DNA of 64,000 bases, taken from positions 257,501 through 321,500 of the forward strand of contig CAJNDS010002569.1 of assembly GCA_905221605.1 (NCBI GenBank), read 5' to 3'. The position numbers and the translations under genes were made by a program. How positions within the stretch are numbered: position 1 is the first letter of the stretch; the number at the start of each line of letters is the position of its first letter. Of this stretch, positions 41,190-52,800 are shown one piece after another. Source of the DNA: Symbiodinium natans (taxonomy: Eukaryota > Sar > Dinophyceae > Suessiales > Symbiodiniaceae). The notes below the pieces were generated by a model. That model was not told the origin of the DNA and ran no database searches. It worked only from the letters and a program-made list of their open reading frames with translations.

Positions 41190-44100
41190 TAGTACTATGA
41201 ACCCTAAACCCTAAACCCTAAACCCCCCAAACCCTGGTGGTTCAGACTGAAGGTACTATGGGTTGTTTAGCGACCAGGAGGAATATACTGCCCCAGAACT
41301 GTAAGGTTACGGAGAGCCTCAAGGGATAGTAGGGGTCTACGAATGAGGAAACCTTGAGAATCGAACTTTGCACGTTCACTCCAAAAGGTAAAGACCCAAA
41401 AGAAAGGCTTTAGGGTTGGGTTTGGGGTTTGGAACCCCCCAAGAAAACCTGCACTCTCCATGCGAAAGACCTGAATACCTTAGGGAATCACGCAGCCTAT
41501 AGAGTTGATTTGACATGAAAAGCCTCTAGCGAGGTGCCGGGTATTGAGGGTCCATGAGGTACGTTTTCGTGCGTTTTGTGTTTGAGTCTCCGGGATGTTT
41601 GGGAAGCTTAACGTTCTTGGGGTTTGGGGTTTTGATTCTTAGGGGAGGGGAGTCAGGGCTTAGGGTTCAGGGTTTGCAGGTTTAAGGTTTGAGGAAACGG
41701 TGCAGCGGTGCATCCTCATCAACGCGAAGGCTAAGGGTCTCAACCTTGAAAACTCCCCAGACCGAACACGACCGCCTAAATCCTAAGCCCTGACCCCTAA
41801 GCCACTTCCTAGCCCAAACCCTAAACCATAAAACCTAAACCCTACATGCTGGCAGCCACTTAAATGTTCCAGGCTCTTCAGTCCTCGGGGCAAGTGTACA
41901 GAGTTTAGGGTCGAGAAGGTTTAAGTCTTATGAGGCTGATGAGGTTCGGGGCTTGGGGCTTATAGGGTTTAGCGTTGAGGGTTCACCAGGCTTAGGGCTT
42001 CGGGTCTAGAATGTTGTTGGTTTGGCCTCGTCACTTGGGAAGGTCTAGACGGTCTAGAGGGAATCTTCAGACCCATTCACTTGAGGCTATTGCCACCAGG
42101 GAGACCTCCACACCTTCACCACGGGTGGCCGCACCTGATGCAGCAACACCACTGTGGCGAAGATCCGGGTCCGAGTCATGGGGGGCCTGGACGAACCTCC
42201 TCCCCCCGGCCCCCCCAACCATCAAAAAAGCACCCCTAAACCCTAAACCCTAAACCCTAAACCCTAAACCCTAAACCCTAAACCCTAAACCCTAAACCCT
42301 AAACCCTAAACCCTAAACCCTAACTTTAGGTCATACAGGTGGGGGAGAGGGGGGGGGGGGTTGCGAAGATGTTGGCAGGCCCAGCCTGTGACGGATTAAG
42401 AGCCGGCCCGTCCAAAACCCAGGAAAACTGGCGAAGAATCGTGAAGCCCAGGATTCCTGAAATCCTGAACCCCTGGGGCCCTAAAACCCCTACAAGTGTG
42501 GGTTGAGGGTGTAGGGTGTAGGGTTTAGGGTTTAGGGTTTAGGGTTGAGGGTTGAGGGGTCAAGGAGCAGAAAGGCAGGCTCTTCTTCGAAATGGGAACT
42601 TCGAGACAACTCCCTCTCCCTGAGATGCGACTGCCTTGTACAGCCACATTGCACTGCACGAGCCGAAGCCGAAGCAAACCAGATTGCAAGCTAGGATACT
42701 CAGGTAGGGACTAGGGTTTAGGGTTTGGGGTTTAGGGTTTAGGGTTTAGGGGTTAGGGTTAGGGTTAGGGTTGTTTAGGCTTTAGGGTTTAGGGCTTAAG
42801 GATACCTTATGCTCTTTTTTTGGGGCTTATCCCTTATAAGCCCTTGACAAGAAAGGAGGGGCAGCCTAGGAAGGGTTCCACGGTGTCCATCCACGAAGGA
42901 AAGAAGAACCGACCTCTGAGGGGATCTCGATGTAGGGTTCACCTAAACCCTAAACCCTAAACCCCAAACCCCAAACCCTAAACCCTAAACCCTAAACCCT
43001 ACACCCACTTTACTTGGGTCACTCGTTCCACCTCAAGCCCGGGACCTTGACCGGAATTACATTTGTGGCATCGTTGCCACAAGGGAACCCCGGAGAGGCC
43101 TCCTAAGACATACGACGATCGAGGGTTTAGGGTCTAGGGTCCCTAAACCCTAAACCCTAAACGAGACCGTCCGAGTGACTGTTTGCATAAACCCTAAACC
43201 CTAAACCCTAAACCCTAAACCCTAAACCCTAAACCCTAAACCCTGAACTCCACTCTGAAAGGTATGGAGAGGTTGAGGGCTTCAGCCCGTCTAGGAGGGT
43301 GTCAGGAAGCCGCCGCGCGTCGCTTCGGAGGAATGCGGATTCTTCCTATACGTGGGGGGGCTTTCTCCGACACGTTCGGCCCCGCAAGAGTAGGGTTCTA
43401 GGGTTTTTAAGGCTTATCCTTTCAATGGTTTTTCGGTAGTAGTAATTTTCTTGAATTGCATAAGGGATGTAAGGGGATACTTTTTGGAATCAATTTTTGC
43501 GACCTTTACGCAATGTGTGCGACAAGGGGTGGGGGGCTTCCTGTTTAGGGTTTAGGGTTTGAGGTTTTAGGGTTTAGTAGGGTTTAGGGTTTAGGGTTAG
43601 GGTTTAGGGTTTTAGGGTTTAAGGGCGATCCAAAAAGTAGAACCCTGACTACTCTAACCCTGACGTCTGGGAAGGTTCTTGATGTGTTTTGAGTTCCCTT
43701 TTGCCCAGGGTTCGGACAGACACCCAGAAGCTTAATCTTACGCTCTGCTTCTGGTGTTGCCTGGGACTCCCCCCAAGGGCCTTGTACGTTGATGAAAACG
43801 GTTCCTGTTGTGGAACATAGTGGCGAAGAGTTACTCAGACCGAGAAAGCCCCCGCTTACAGCAAGCAGAGACTCGAGACCCGCCCGGCTGCTGACGTCTA
43901 AGCGCGGACACCTCCGAGTGCGCTAAGCCCCGTGGGGTGGCTTGAGGGCCCTCTAGGGGTTGATAAGGTTAAGGAGACTCGAGGTGGGTTTAGGGTTTAG
44001 GGTTTAGGGTTTAGGGTTTAGGGTTTAGGGTTTAGGGTTTAGGGTTTAGGGTTTAGGGTTTAGGGTCAGATAGTCCCCCCCCTCCCCGCGCGGTTTAGGG

Positions 44101-44720
44101 CCGTGGGGCTCGGGGCCAAGGGCTTGGTTGGCAAAGTTAAGGGGTCGGATTTAGCTGACGCTGAACACAGAGGCGGAGGTGGTTGCGGTCCTCTCTTGAA
44201 GCCCTGCCCACACCCTAAACGTTACACACTCACACACATCGAGAAACCGCAAGATTCATCCCGAAATCTTCACGTCTCGGAGGCGCGAAGCAGGGTTTCC
44301 TGCATTTCTGCAGCCCCGACATCACAGCAACACTGTAGGGTGCCAATTTAAAGCAGTTGCGTAATTACACTGGGTTTTGGACTACTATACTTTAATACTG
44401 TTTTGGTGCTGGGTTTCTAACTATAGCTACTTCTACCTAAAAAGTATATACTTGTTTTCCTAAACCCTAAACCCTAAACCCTAAACCCTAAACCCTAAAC
44501 CCTGATGATGACTCATCTTGGGGATGGTTGAAAAGCTACCACCTACACCCACAACCGGAACCCCAAACCTAAACCCTAAACCTAGAGCGAATCATGTAGG
44601 GGTCGGAACAATTGCGAATAATATTCTTCTTTGACCCCTAGATAATTAAGATAATTATACAAAAAGACCCCCAAAAAAAGCCTTTTAAATTATTCGGCCC
44701 CCATATTACCTAGCCGACGT
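41190..44720. other. Region between DHRS1-like gene and the next gene
   Basis: Telomere-type tracts (42,236-42,320; 42,712-42,790; 43,190-43,250; 43,985-44,067) with unique islands. The last DHRS1-like exons and the first exons of the 44.7-48.4 kb gene are expected here but were not resolved. An island at 41,700-41,745 reads VQRCILINAKAKGLN. Confidence 0.4.
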
Positions 44721-44723
44721 CAG

Positions 44724-47700
44724 AGCAAGGAGGTCTGCCTGTCATGGGCGTGCGCCCGAGGAGCATTGGGGGCCGCAACACAAAACAGATGCACTTGCAG
44801 GTAGGGTTTCGGGTTTGGGATTTAAGTTAGGGCTTAGGGTTTAGGGTTTGGGCTTAGCAAATATCAAAAGCCCTCAACCCTAAACCTCTCCACCCCGTAG
44901 GCCCTTCTGGCCTGAACCCTAAACCTTAAGCTATCGCCAAGCAGGACACCTAAGCACCCGAAGAGGCTTGGGCAGCCCCAAGAAACCCCCGCAAAAAAAA
45001 ATACTAAACCCCCTAAACCCGTCAGAAGGGCTCAGAAGGTTTAGCGTCTGGAGTTTTGGGCTTTACGGCCCAAGGTTTAGGGCTTAGGGTAGGCCCTAAA
45101 CCCTGCAACCCTGCTTTAACCCCAAGCCCTAAACCCTAATACCCTAACCCTAAACCCCAAGCCCTTGGCGCCCAATAGCTGGGATCAACTTCTGCTAACC
45201 CTAAGCCCTAACCCGAAACCACTACCTTCCGAGGTGCGGCAGAGCGCCCACACTTCAAGCTGGCAGTGGAGGCTGACCTTGAAGAGGGGGGACGGGGGTG
45301 GGGAGGTTCCTTCAAGATGTTTAGGGTTTAGGGTTTAGGGGTTTAGGGTTTAGGGTTTCGGGTTTAGGGTTTCGGCCTTCAAGATGCTAGGTGTTCGGTG
45401 ATTTTGGGGGGCTAGGGGGGGCTTTCAGTTCAGGACTTACTCTCATGCAACTGTTCAGTAACAGTCTTCTCACGGGCCCCCTAGCAGATCTGATTGGCCT
45501 CTCAAAGCCGGGGAAACGATCGTCAGCAGCACCATTGGGGTACCTAGGGGCCTTAGTAATTGGAATAGGGTTGTGGGGGATATGGTACTATAAATATATA
45601 GGGGCCATAAGGGAACACTATTCGTAACTATTCCGATCCCCAAACCCTAAACCCTAAACCCTAAACCCCTAAACCCTAAACGCGTTTGCTTTTGGGCGAA
45701 TGCAAGGCAGTAGCTTAGGATCGGGCAGCCTGTTTCCTCTAAGGGTAGTCACACGGTGCCTGAATCTGGTCCCTTACCTTCTTTAAAGGGTTCTGAAGCA
45801 CGAGCCCTAGGTTTTATCGGGTACCTAATGGGTCCCCTTTAAGCGCCCCCTTACCTTCTTTGCAGGGTTCTGAAGCATGAGCCCTGGGTTTTATAGGGTA
45901 TCTAAGGGGTCCCCTTTAAGCGCCCATATTGAGGGATCAGGGAAGTGGGTCTTGTGTAGGACCCGGAACCCCAAACTCTCAACCTTAACCCGGAACCCTG
46001 AACCCCCCAACCCCAAGCCCTAGACCAGCACAGCCACCACTTTTGAAGCTGCGGACCACTGCAGGCAGCAGAGGCGGCCTACGGAATCAGGCCATGCTTC
46101 TCTTCGGCATTGCACGTATGGGGTTCTGGGCGCGGTAACCTTCACTTCATACTCAGACTGTCTCCGAGCCTGAGGAGCGGCATCTACCCCCCAAAAGCCC
46201 AAGAAGCCCGAACGATGGGCCGGGCCCCTGTTATTTTACGTCCCCTTCATAATTTAGGGTGAAATCATTTAGAGAAGTGGCCGCATCGTCCCAAGGCTGC
46301 ACAAGCTCAGCCACCCACATGTCCTCAGCAACTGTGGGGCTTTCGCATGTTGGGCAGAGCTCAGGCATATCAAAGAGACTTCCACAACTGGGATGCATCA
46401 CTGGCTAACGTAGTAGCTGGCATATATGGCCCCCTGATTTGCCAAGAGTAGAACTTGACACTGAACCCATTGACCCGTGCAGCTTTCTTCTGCCCGCGCC
46501 TGTATCAGGCAAGGCGCCTTTCACGTCGTAGAGCTTTGTCGCCTCTCCGTAGAAGCCATGCCCAAACCCCTGCAAAGCAAACCTATGGAAAAAGAAACCC
46601 CCCAATCGAAAATGCACAGAACGACTCTTGAAAGGTCCTCCCATCCCCTCTTCTTCGAGTGGGTGAAGGATCCTGCAGCATGGCTGAAAGGCTCTCGGGG
46701 CTTCGAGGCATCTGATTCCTGTAGCCCCCTGCGGCCAGGCGAAGGTTTGCTTTAAATTCTGGATCCCTGGAAAATTCCTTTGCCAAGCGCGCTGGAATCC
46801 GAAACCCTCCCAAAAGCAATTGACACATGTTGCAGAGCACCTGCCTTTGCGGCTAAAGTGGGAAGGCTGCCACACTAAGGCCTTGGGCTTTGAGATCAAG
46901 GAGGAAGTATCCCACGACTCCCGAAACGTGAAACTCTGAAACCCTAAAAAGCCAAAAGGATCTTAGAGCTTTTTGATTCTGGCAGGGCGCTTCGGGGGTT
47001 TATAGTGATGGGGTCCAAGCCCTCCACCCCCCCCCCCCCCCGCCCACCCCCCCACACCTCATGGGGAATGGGGGTTTAGGGGTTGGGGAAGTTTAAGCCC
47101 TAAGCTCTAAGTAAGGGCTAAGCCCTGCGCGTTGTAGGGCCCGAGGGTTTTACTCTTGGGGGGGCCGGAGGCCGCAAAAGCCCTTAAAGCTCTTAAAGCC
47201 CTTGAGAAGCCCTGAAGCCCTTATAGTTGGAGCCCACGGGGGCCCTTCTTGAAACCCTAAACCCTAAACCCTAAACCCCTTAAAGCTCTTGACTTAAAGC
47301 CCAAGGTGGATGAGCTCGCAAAGCTGCGCATGAACGGTTACCAGCCACCAGCCTGCGTTTCTAAACCCTAAACCCTAAACCCTAAACCCTAAACTTTGAA
47401 GCCTCTGGTTCATCCTGGGGCTCGGGAGTCTGTCGGACCGGGGCTTGAGGAATTAAGGGTTTGCGGTTTAGGGTTTAGGGTTTAGGGCTTAGGGCTTAGG
47501 GTTTAGGGTTTAGGGTTTAGGGTTTAGGGTTTAGGGAGATGGTTTGAGGCTTTAAGGGTTCAAGGCACTGAGGGTCGGAATTAAGGGTTTAAGTGGTTCA
47601 GTTTCTAATTTTCAGGTCTTCTTCAGGTCTTAAGGGCTCAGGATGTAGGCCTCAAGGCTTGAGGCTTTAAGGGCTTCGTGCCCAGGAGTGAGAACTGCGT

Positions 47701-48387
47701 GTAGAGAATTTTGCAGAGTGGCTATGAGGTTCTTCATCTTCTGCCTCATGGCCCACTTCTGCCTCTTGACATGAAAGTGGGATTGGGTGGGAGGGGGAGG
47801 GGTGGTCGGGGTGTGCAGGGAGGGCTGAGGCGCGGCAAACCCTGAACCCTTAAACTTAAACCTGAACCTCCTCCACGGAAGCGTTTCGGGTTCAGGGTTC
47901 AGGGTTTCGAGAACCCTTTGCGGCAAGGATGGTGCAGGGGAAGACAAGGGAGAGAGAGCAGGAAGGTCTGTTGCAAGGCGGCTCTTCTAAACCCTAATCC
48001 CTAGACCCGAAACCCACACACTCACACGCAACTCATTGCTTGGCTTTCGAGCACACCAACCTTACTCCCAAAGACTTGTGGAACTTGCACAATGTCATGT
48101 ACCATGCTTTCGGAGCCCCCACTTCTAGGAACTTCCCTCCCTGAACCTCTGACCCTGAGCCCTTAGCCCCGAACCCTGAATCTTCGAAACACGGGTAAAC
48201 TTCGCTGCGCAACCTCAAACCCTAAAACCTTAGACCCGGAAAAACCCGCCAGACACCCAAAAAAGCTCCCACAAAGCCCCCTAAAAAGAACCCCAAAAAC
48301 GCTCCAGAACGAGCCTTCATCCTAAACCCTCAACCCTCAACCCTCAACCCTAAACCCCCTAAAGCCGCCCAGAAGAAGAGGTTTTAG
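44724..48387 (+). CDS. 3' part of an unrecognised gene, four in-frame exons
   Basis: Exons ~44724-44800, 45234-45286, 47306-47336 and 48365-48387 join in frame. The first reads EEHWGPQHKTDALA, the second AAERPHFKLAVEADLEE, the third VDELAKLRMN, and the last gives AAQKKRF followed by TAG. Splice signals fit: exon 1 ends CAG before GTAGGG, exon 3 ends before GTTACC, and all acceptors are AG. The C-terminus is charged, helical and Lys-rich. Possible upstream exons are at ~42885-42925 (STVSIHEGKKNRPLR) and ~43301-43345 (CQEAAARRFGGMRIL), not connected here. No family is recognised. The long intron 45287-47305 contains a separate minus-strand gene candidate. Confidence 0.5.
45750..45930. repeat. 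Tandem pair of a CCTTACCTTCTTTAAAGGGT-like unit
   Basis: A unit of about 85 bp (CCCTTACCTTCTTT, AGGGTTCTGAAGCA, GGGTCCCCTTTAAGCGCCC) occurs twice. A related sequence is at 20,290-20,350. It lies in the intron that also holds the nested minus-strand gene. Confidence 0.6.
46231..46840 (-). CDS. Minus-strand gene candidate nested in an intron, with Cys-rich terminal exon
   Basis: Read on the minus strand: ~46840-46622 contains RIPARLAKEFSRDPEFKANL; 46570-46518, after a TTTGCAG acceptor, reads GFGHGFYGEATKLYDVK; 46404-46231 reads HPSCGSLFDMPELCPTCESP and continues to NDFTLNYEGDVK and a TAA. The CxxC pair in CPTC plus upstream Cys and His could bind zinc. The block is almost free of telomere repeats and its introns are short, unlike the + strand genes around it. 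It lies inside the intron 45287-47305 of the + strand gene. Exon joins are not proven, and the + strand is also partly open. Confidence 0.4.
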
Positions 48388-48399
48388 CCTGGTCGGAGT

Positions 48400-49750
48400 G
48401 GTCGTCTCTGCCGCAGTGTGCTGAGAGATTACCTGCGCCGACGTGGACAGGGGAGCGGCTCTAGGGGTTTCGGGTTTAGGGTTTAGGGTTTAGGGTTTAG
48501 GGTTTAGGGTTTAGGGTTTAGGGTTTAGGGTTTAGGGTTTAGGGCTCTTGGGGGTCTAGAGGCTTTGGGCTCTAGGGGTTTAGGGTTGAGGGGTTAGGGC
48601 TTACTAGGGGTTTAGGGTTCACAGTAAGGTTCATAGTAGGGTCTAAGGATTGACGGGATTGACGAATTGAGGGTTTCAGGAGCTTTTGGGGTTCAGGGTT
48701 TATAGTCGGGTTTGCAGGGTTCTGGGCTTATAGGACTTATAGGGCTTACAGGGGCTTATTGGGCTTAGGGCTTTATAGGGTTTACGGTCTACGGATTGAG
48801 GGTTTTTCAGGGGCAGAGGAAGGTTTTAGGGCTGAAGGTCAATGAGAGTTTCTTTTTGTGCAGCAGGGGTCTTTTAAGGGGAGTCCGTTATTTGGGGGTG
48901 CAGAAAAGGCCCAATGATTGGAAAACTCCTTCTCTGTCGCTTTTTTCAGAAGTAGGCTTAGGAACCAATGGCTTAGCGTTTCGGGCTTAGGGAAAGGCGT
49001 TGAAAGTTGTACGCCTACAGGTTCCCCTTACTATACACCGAATATGGCCCTTATACCACCTTAAGGATCTTTGAAAAGGGTCCCCAAGACCTAAGGGTAC
49101 AACCTTAAGGGTCCAAGGTAGAAAAACCTAGATTCCTATCTATCGGGTGCTTCGGCTCTATGTCCAGCGCAGAGTAGGGCTCTCCGGAGATTGCAAGCCG
49201 AGCGCGCTCGGGCAAAAACTGGGGGGACCCAGCCGAATCTTCGTGCCGGACCTGGGTCTACATCGGGCAGTTCTCCAAGTTGTAGTCCCGTTGTTTTTTT
49301 TGTTTTTTTGTTCTCTTATTTGTTTTTTTTTGGGGGTGAGGGGCTCCATAGCGTGGGATGAGTACAGGAGCAGTTGATAGCACAATCTGAAATCCCAGAC
49401 AGCGCATGCTCGCGCACTCCCCCCCCCAAAGATGATGGAATCTTGTATAACATTGAAGTACTAGAAAACGTATAGGTATACAATAGAGTTATATAATGGC
49501 ACAACATTCCTTTGCATTTTGTCGTTTAGCTTACTATCGCACAGCTTCATCAATTTGTTTGTATTCGTTTCTTGAGCCACGGAACCAGCGTCTTGGATGT
49601 TGGGTTTGGGTAAGGGGGCCACCGCTTGTAAACAATAGGAAGCCAAAAAAAACAGTGGCCAAACCCAGCGGCCAAGGAAAGCACTTTTCCTAACCCCTAA
49701 AACCCCAAAACCGTAAGCCCCTAAAACCCGGAAACCCTGAAACCCTAAAG
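48400..49750. other. Intergenic stretch
   Basis: TTTAGGG tract at 48,470-48,545, degenerate TTTATAGGG block to 48,790, then mostly unique sequence. A weak inverted repeat lies at about 49,020-49,130 (CCTTAAGG and AAGGGTCC motifs). No gene recognised. Confidence 0.4.
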
Positions 49751-49760
49751 TCTCTGCTGC

Positions 49761-49762
49761 AG
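49761..49762 (+). promoter_or_regulatory. Candidate spliced-leader trans-splice acceptor of the cold-shock gene
   Basis: A pyrimidine-rich run (TCTCTGCTGCAG) ends in AG 52 bases before the start codon at 49815. Dinoflagellate mRNAs receive a 22-nt spliced leader by trans-splicing at such AG sites. Placement is inference; the leader itself is not encoded here. Confidence 0.3.
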
Positions 49763-49814
49763 AATTTCGGCCCTCGAAAAGCTTCCGCATACCGTGAATT
49801 TCGTCCTGATCGCC

Positions 49815-52800
49815 ATGGCCTACCAGGGCACCGCTTCTTGCCCGCGAGGGGGAAGGTCTAGATGGGTGGTTGTCAAAATTATGGTCCCTTTTTGGAGCCC
49901 TATTCTACTACGGCACCGAATATTTAGGGTACCCCAAAAGGGGTCATAATTTTGACAACCGCCCAGATGGGTTTCGGTACACTGCCGGTTTGGGGTTTAG
50001 GGTTGGGGTTTAGGGTCGCGGGAAGTCGTCATAGGTTCAACAAGGTGCCGCAAGGGGGAGCTTTAGAACCCCAGCAACCGAATCTGTCATGCCCCTGCAA
50101 ACCATGCAAATCCTTACAAGCCCTCGGAAAATCTCGTCAAACCAGTAAAAGAAAGCTATAGAAGCCCCACAAGCCCTTGTAAGCTTCTGCAGAAACCCTG
50201 AGAAGCCCGGTGAGAGAAAAAAAAGAAAGGCTTTCAAACCTGTGTTCAGGGCTTTGGGGGCTGAGGGTTTGTGAGGCTCTCGGGCAGTCTTTAGGGACTG
50301 CCGACCCTTCGCACCTCATCTTGCTCCCTTAAAGTTTCAGGAGGCCCAGAAACACAGCATCAACCCCAAATCACAAACCCGAAGGATTCCTCTAACTACT
50401 GTAGCTATTTCAATTTCGGGTCTAAGTAATACAGGAGCCTAAAGACTTCCCGAATGGTAGTCTTCAAGAATCCTTAGAGAACTCATAGTACAAACAACCG
50501 ACTCAACCCTAAACCCTAAACCCCCTTGTCAAGGTGAAGTCTTTCCGAGAGGACCTGGGTTTGTGGCAAGTGCTCGTGACATGGGACCACTTCGAAGCTT
50601 TTTAGGTGGCGAGATTGAAGCCCTAAACCCTAAACCCTAAACCTAAACCCTAAACCCTAAACCCTAAGCTCTGCAGAAGCCCCAACGCCAACTGCAGAAC
50701 TCCCAAGCAGCACACACCACTGAGCTCGGACGATGCGAGTCCTGGTGTACAGAGACCGAAAGTCCTTGAGAGCCCTGAGTCCCTAAACCCTAAACCTTGG
50801 AACCCTAAACCCTAAACCCCAAACCCTAAACCCTAAACCCCAAACCCTAAACCCCCTGCAAGGACAAGGGCTTCGGCTTCATCATAAGACCGGACTCCAG
50901 TGAAATTTTTGTACATGTCAAGGCACCCGGGCGCCTGCTTCGCGTGTCGATGTAAAGCGTTTAGGAGTTTGAGGGGTGTAGGGTTTAGGGGTTTGAGGGA
51001 TTTAGGGTTTAAGGGTTTGAGGGGTTTAGGGCTTAGGGGTTCGAGGGGTTTGAGGGGCTTGAGGGGCTTGAGGGACTTGAGGGACTGGAGGGACTTGAGG
51101 GGCTTAGGCCTGTTTGGGGCTTGAGTGTTGAGAGTTCTGGGCTTCATTCCAGACTCCTGTTTTTGCCAGGGGGTGTCCCCTAGAAGGGGCCCTGATCTAC
51201 CGTCCTATGTAAACCCCCAAGGTTCCCTTTGTGTGAGGAAAATTCGACTACTGACCGAAACTGCTGAAAACACGGTACCTTTGAAAGAGCAGTCTGCGTA
51301 GCCTTCCCCCCCACAGGGCTTTGGGGTTTTGGGGCGTTTGGCCGTGCTCCACCTTACGAAGCTCCACGCCGCAAAGTCATCCCCACGGCTTCGTGGGCCT
51401 TAAGGGTTTAGGGTTTAGGGTTTTAGGGTTTAGGGTTTAGGGTTTAGGGTTTAGGGTTTAGGGTTTAGGGTTCAGGTTTTTGGGGTTCGGGGAGGACCAA
51501 ACCACGTGAGGCTTTCATTTGCACACGGGCCGTGCTCTTTCTTCACGCGCCCAACAAAACGCAGACCCTGCATAGAGCCGCGCGCGCAGGCCATCATCGA
51601 TGGGAGCATTCTGGTGAAGGCACACCGAGGTTTAGGGTTTGGGGTTTAGGGTTTGGGGTTTAGGGTGTAGTGCTTAGGGTTTAGAGCACAGAGTTTCGGA
51701 TTTAGGTGTTTAGCTGTGGGTTAGGATGGTTTGGGGAAGTAGGGTTGAGGGTTTTAAAGTAAACCCTAAACCCTAAACCCTAAACCCTAAACCCTAAACC
51801 CTAAACCCTAAACCCTAAACCCTAAACCCTAAACCCTAAACCCTAAACCCTAAACCCTAAACCCTAAACCCTATCCCTAAACCCTATAAGGTTTGGGTTT
51901 GGGCTGGGGGGGGAGGGGCGGGGCCTTATGGGGAACCTGCAGGATGACATCGTGCAGTTTGACATGGAAGAGAGCAAGGTGAAGCCAGGATGCCGGGGCA
52001 AGGGTTTAGGGTTTAGGGTTTAGGGCTTTGGGTTTAGGGTTTAGGGTTTAGGGTTTAGGCTCTAGGGTTTAGGGTTTAGGGTTTAGGGTTTAGGGTTTAG
52101 GGGATTCCTCATGGATCCTTCTTTAACCCGGAAACCCCAAGCCCCAAACCCCAAGATGCTTCTGATTCTAGATGCAGGCCCATGGAGAGACTCCGCAGGA
52201 GCGGATTCTTCTGCTGAAAGCCTATTCAAAAACTCCTCAAACCCCCCAAGCCCAAAAAGACCCCTAAACCCTAAACCCTAAACCCTTAAAAGACAGCAGG
52301 ACAGATGCAGGCCATCAATGTCAGCGGCGGCACCGGCCAGCCAGGCAAAGGTGTGGCCCAAACCGGCGAAAAACCACATGAGGGTTTCGGGTTTAGGGTT
52401 TAGGGTTCCAGAGTTGGCAGTTGTGGGTGCAGGGTTTAAGGGTTTGGGGGTGAGGGGGTTTACGCAGAGTTTACAGATGTGGCTTTAGGGTTCAGGTGTT
52501 TCGGTCTTGTGCTTGGGAGGGGGAACTCCCGCCCCCCTTAGTGGGACTTCAAAACCCTGAAACCGGATGTTTCTTGGGGTGCTTAACCTACCTCGCAACT
52601 CTGTCTCCCAAGACACTAAACCCCCCAGCCCGAGACCCTAAAACCCTAAACCCTAAACCCCTAACTCCTAAGCCCTAACTCCAAGAGCCCTCAGCCCTAA
52701 AGCCAGCAGGTGGTGGCAAAGGAAGCGGTGGCTCGGCAGGCTTTAGGGTTTAGGGTTTAGGGTTTAGGGTTTAGGGATTTAGTGTTCAGGTTTTAGTGCC

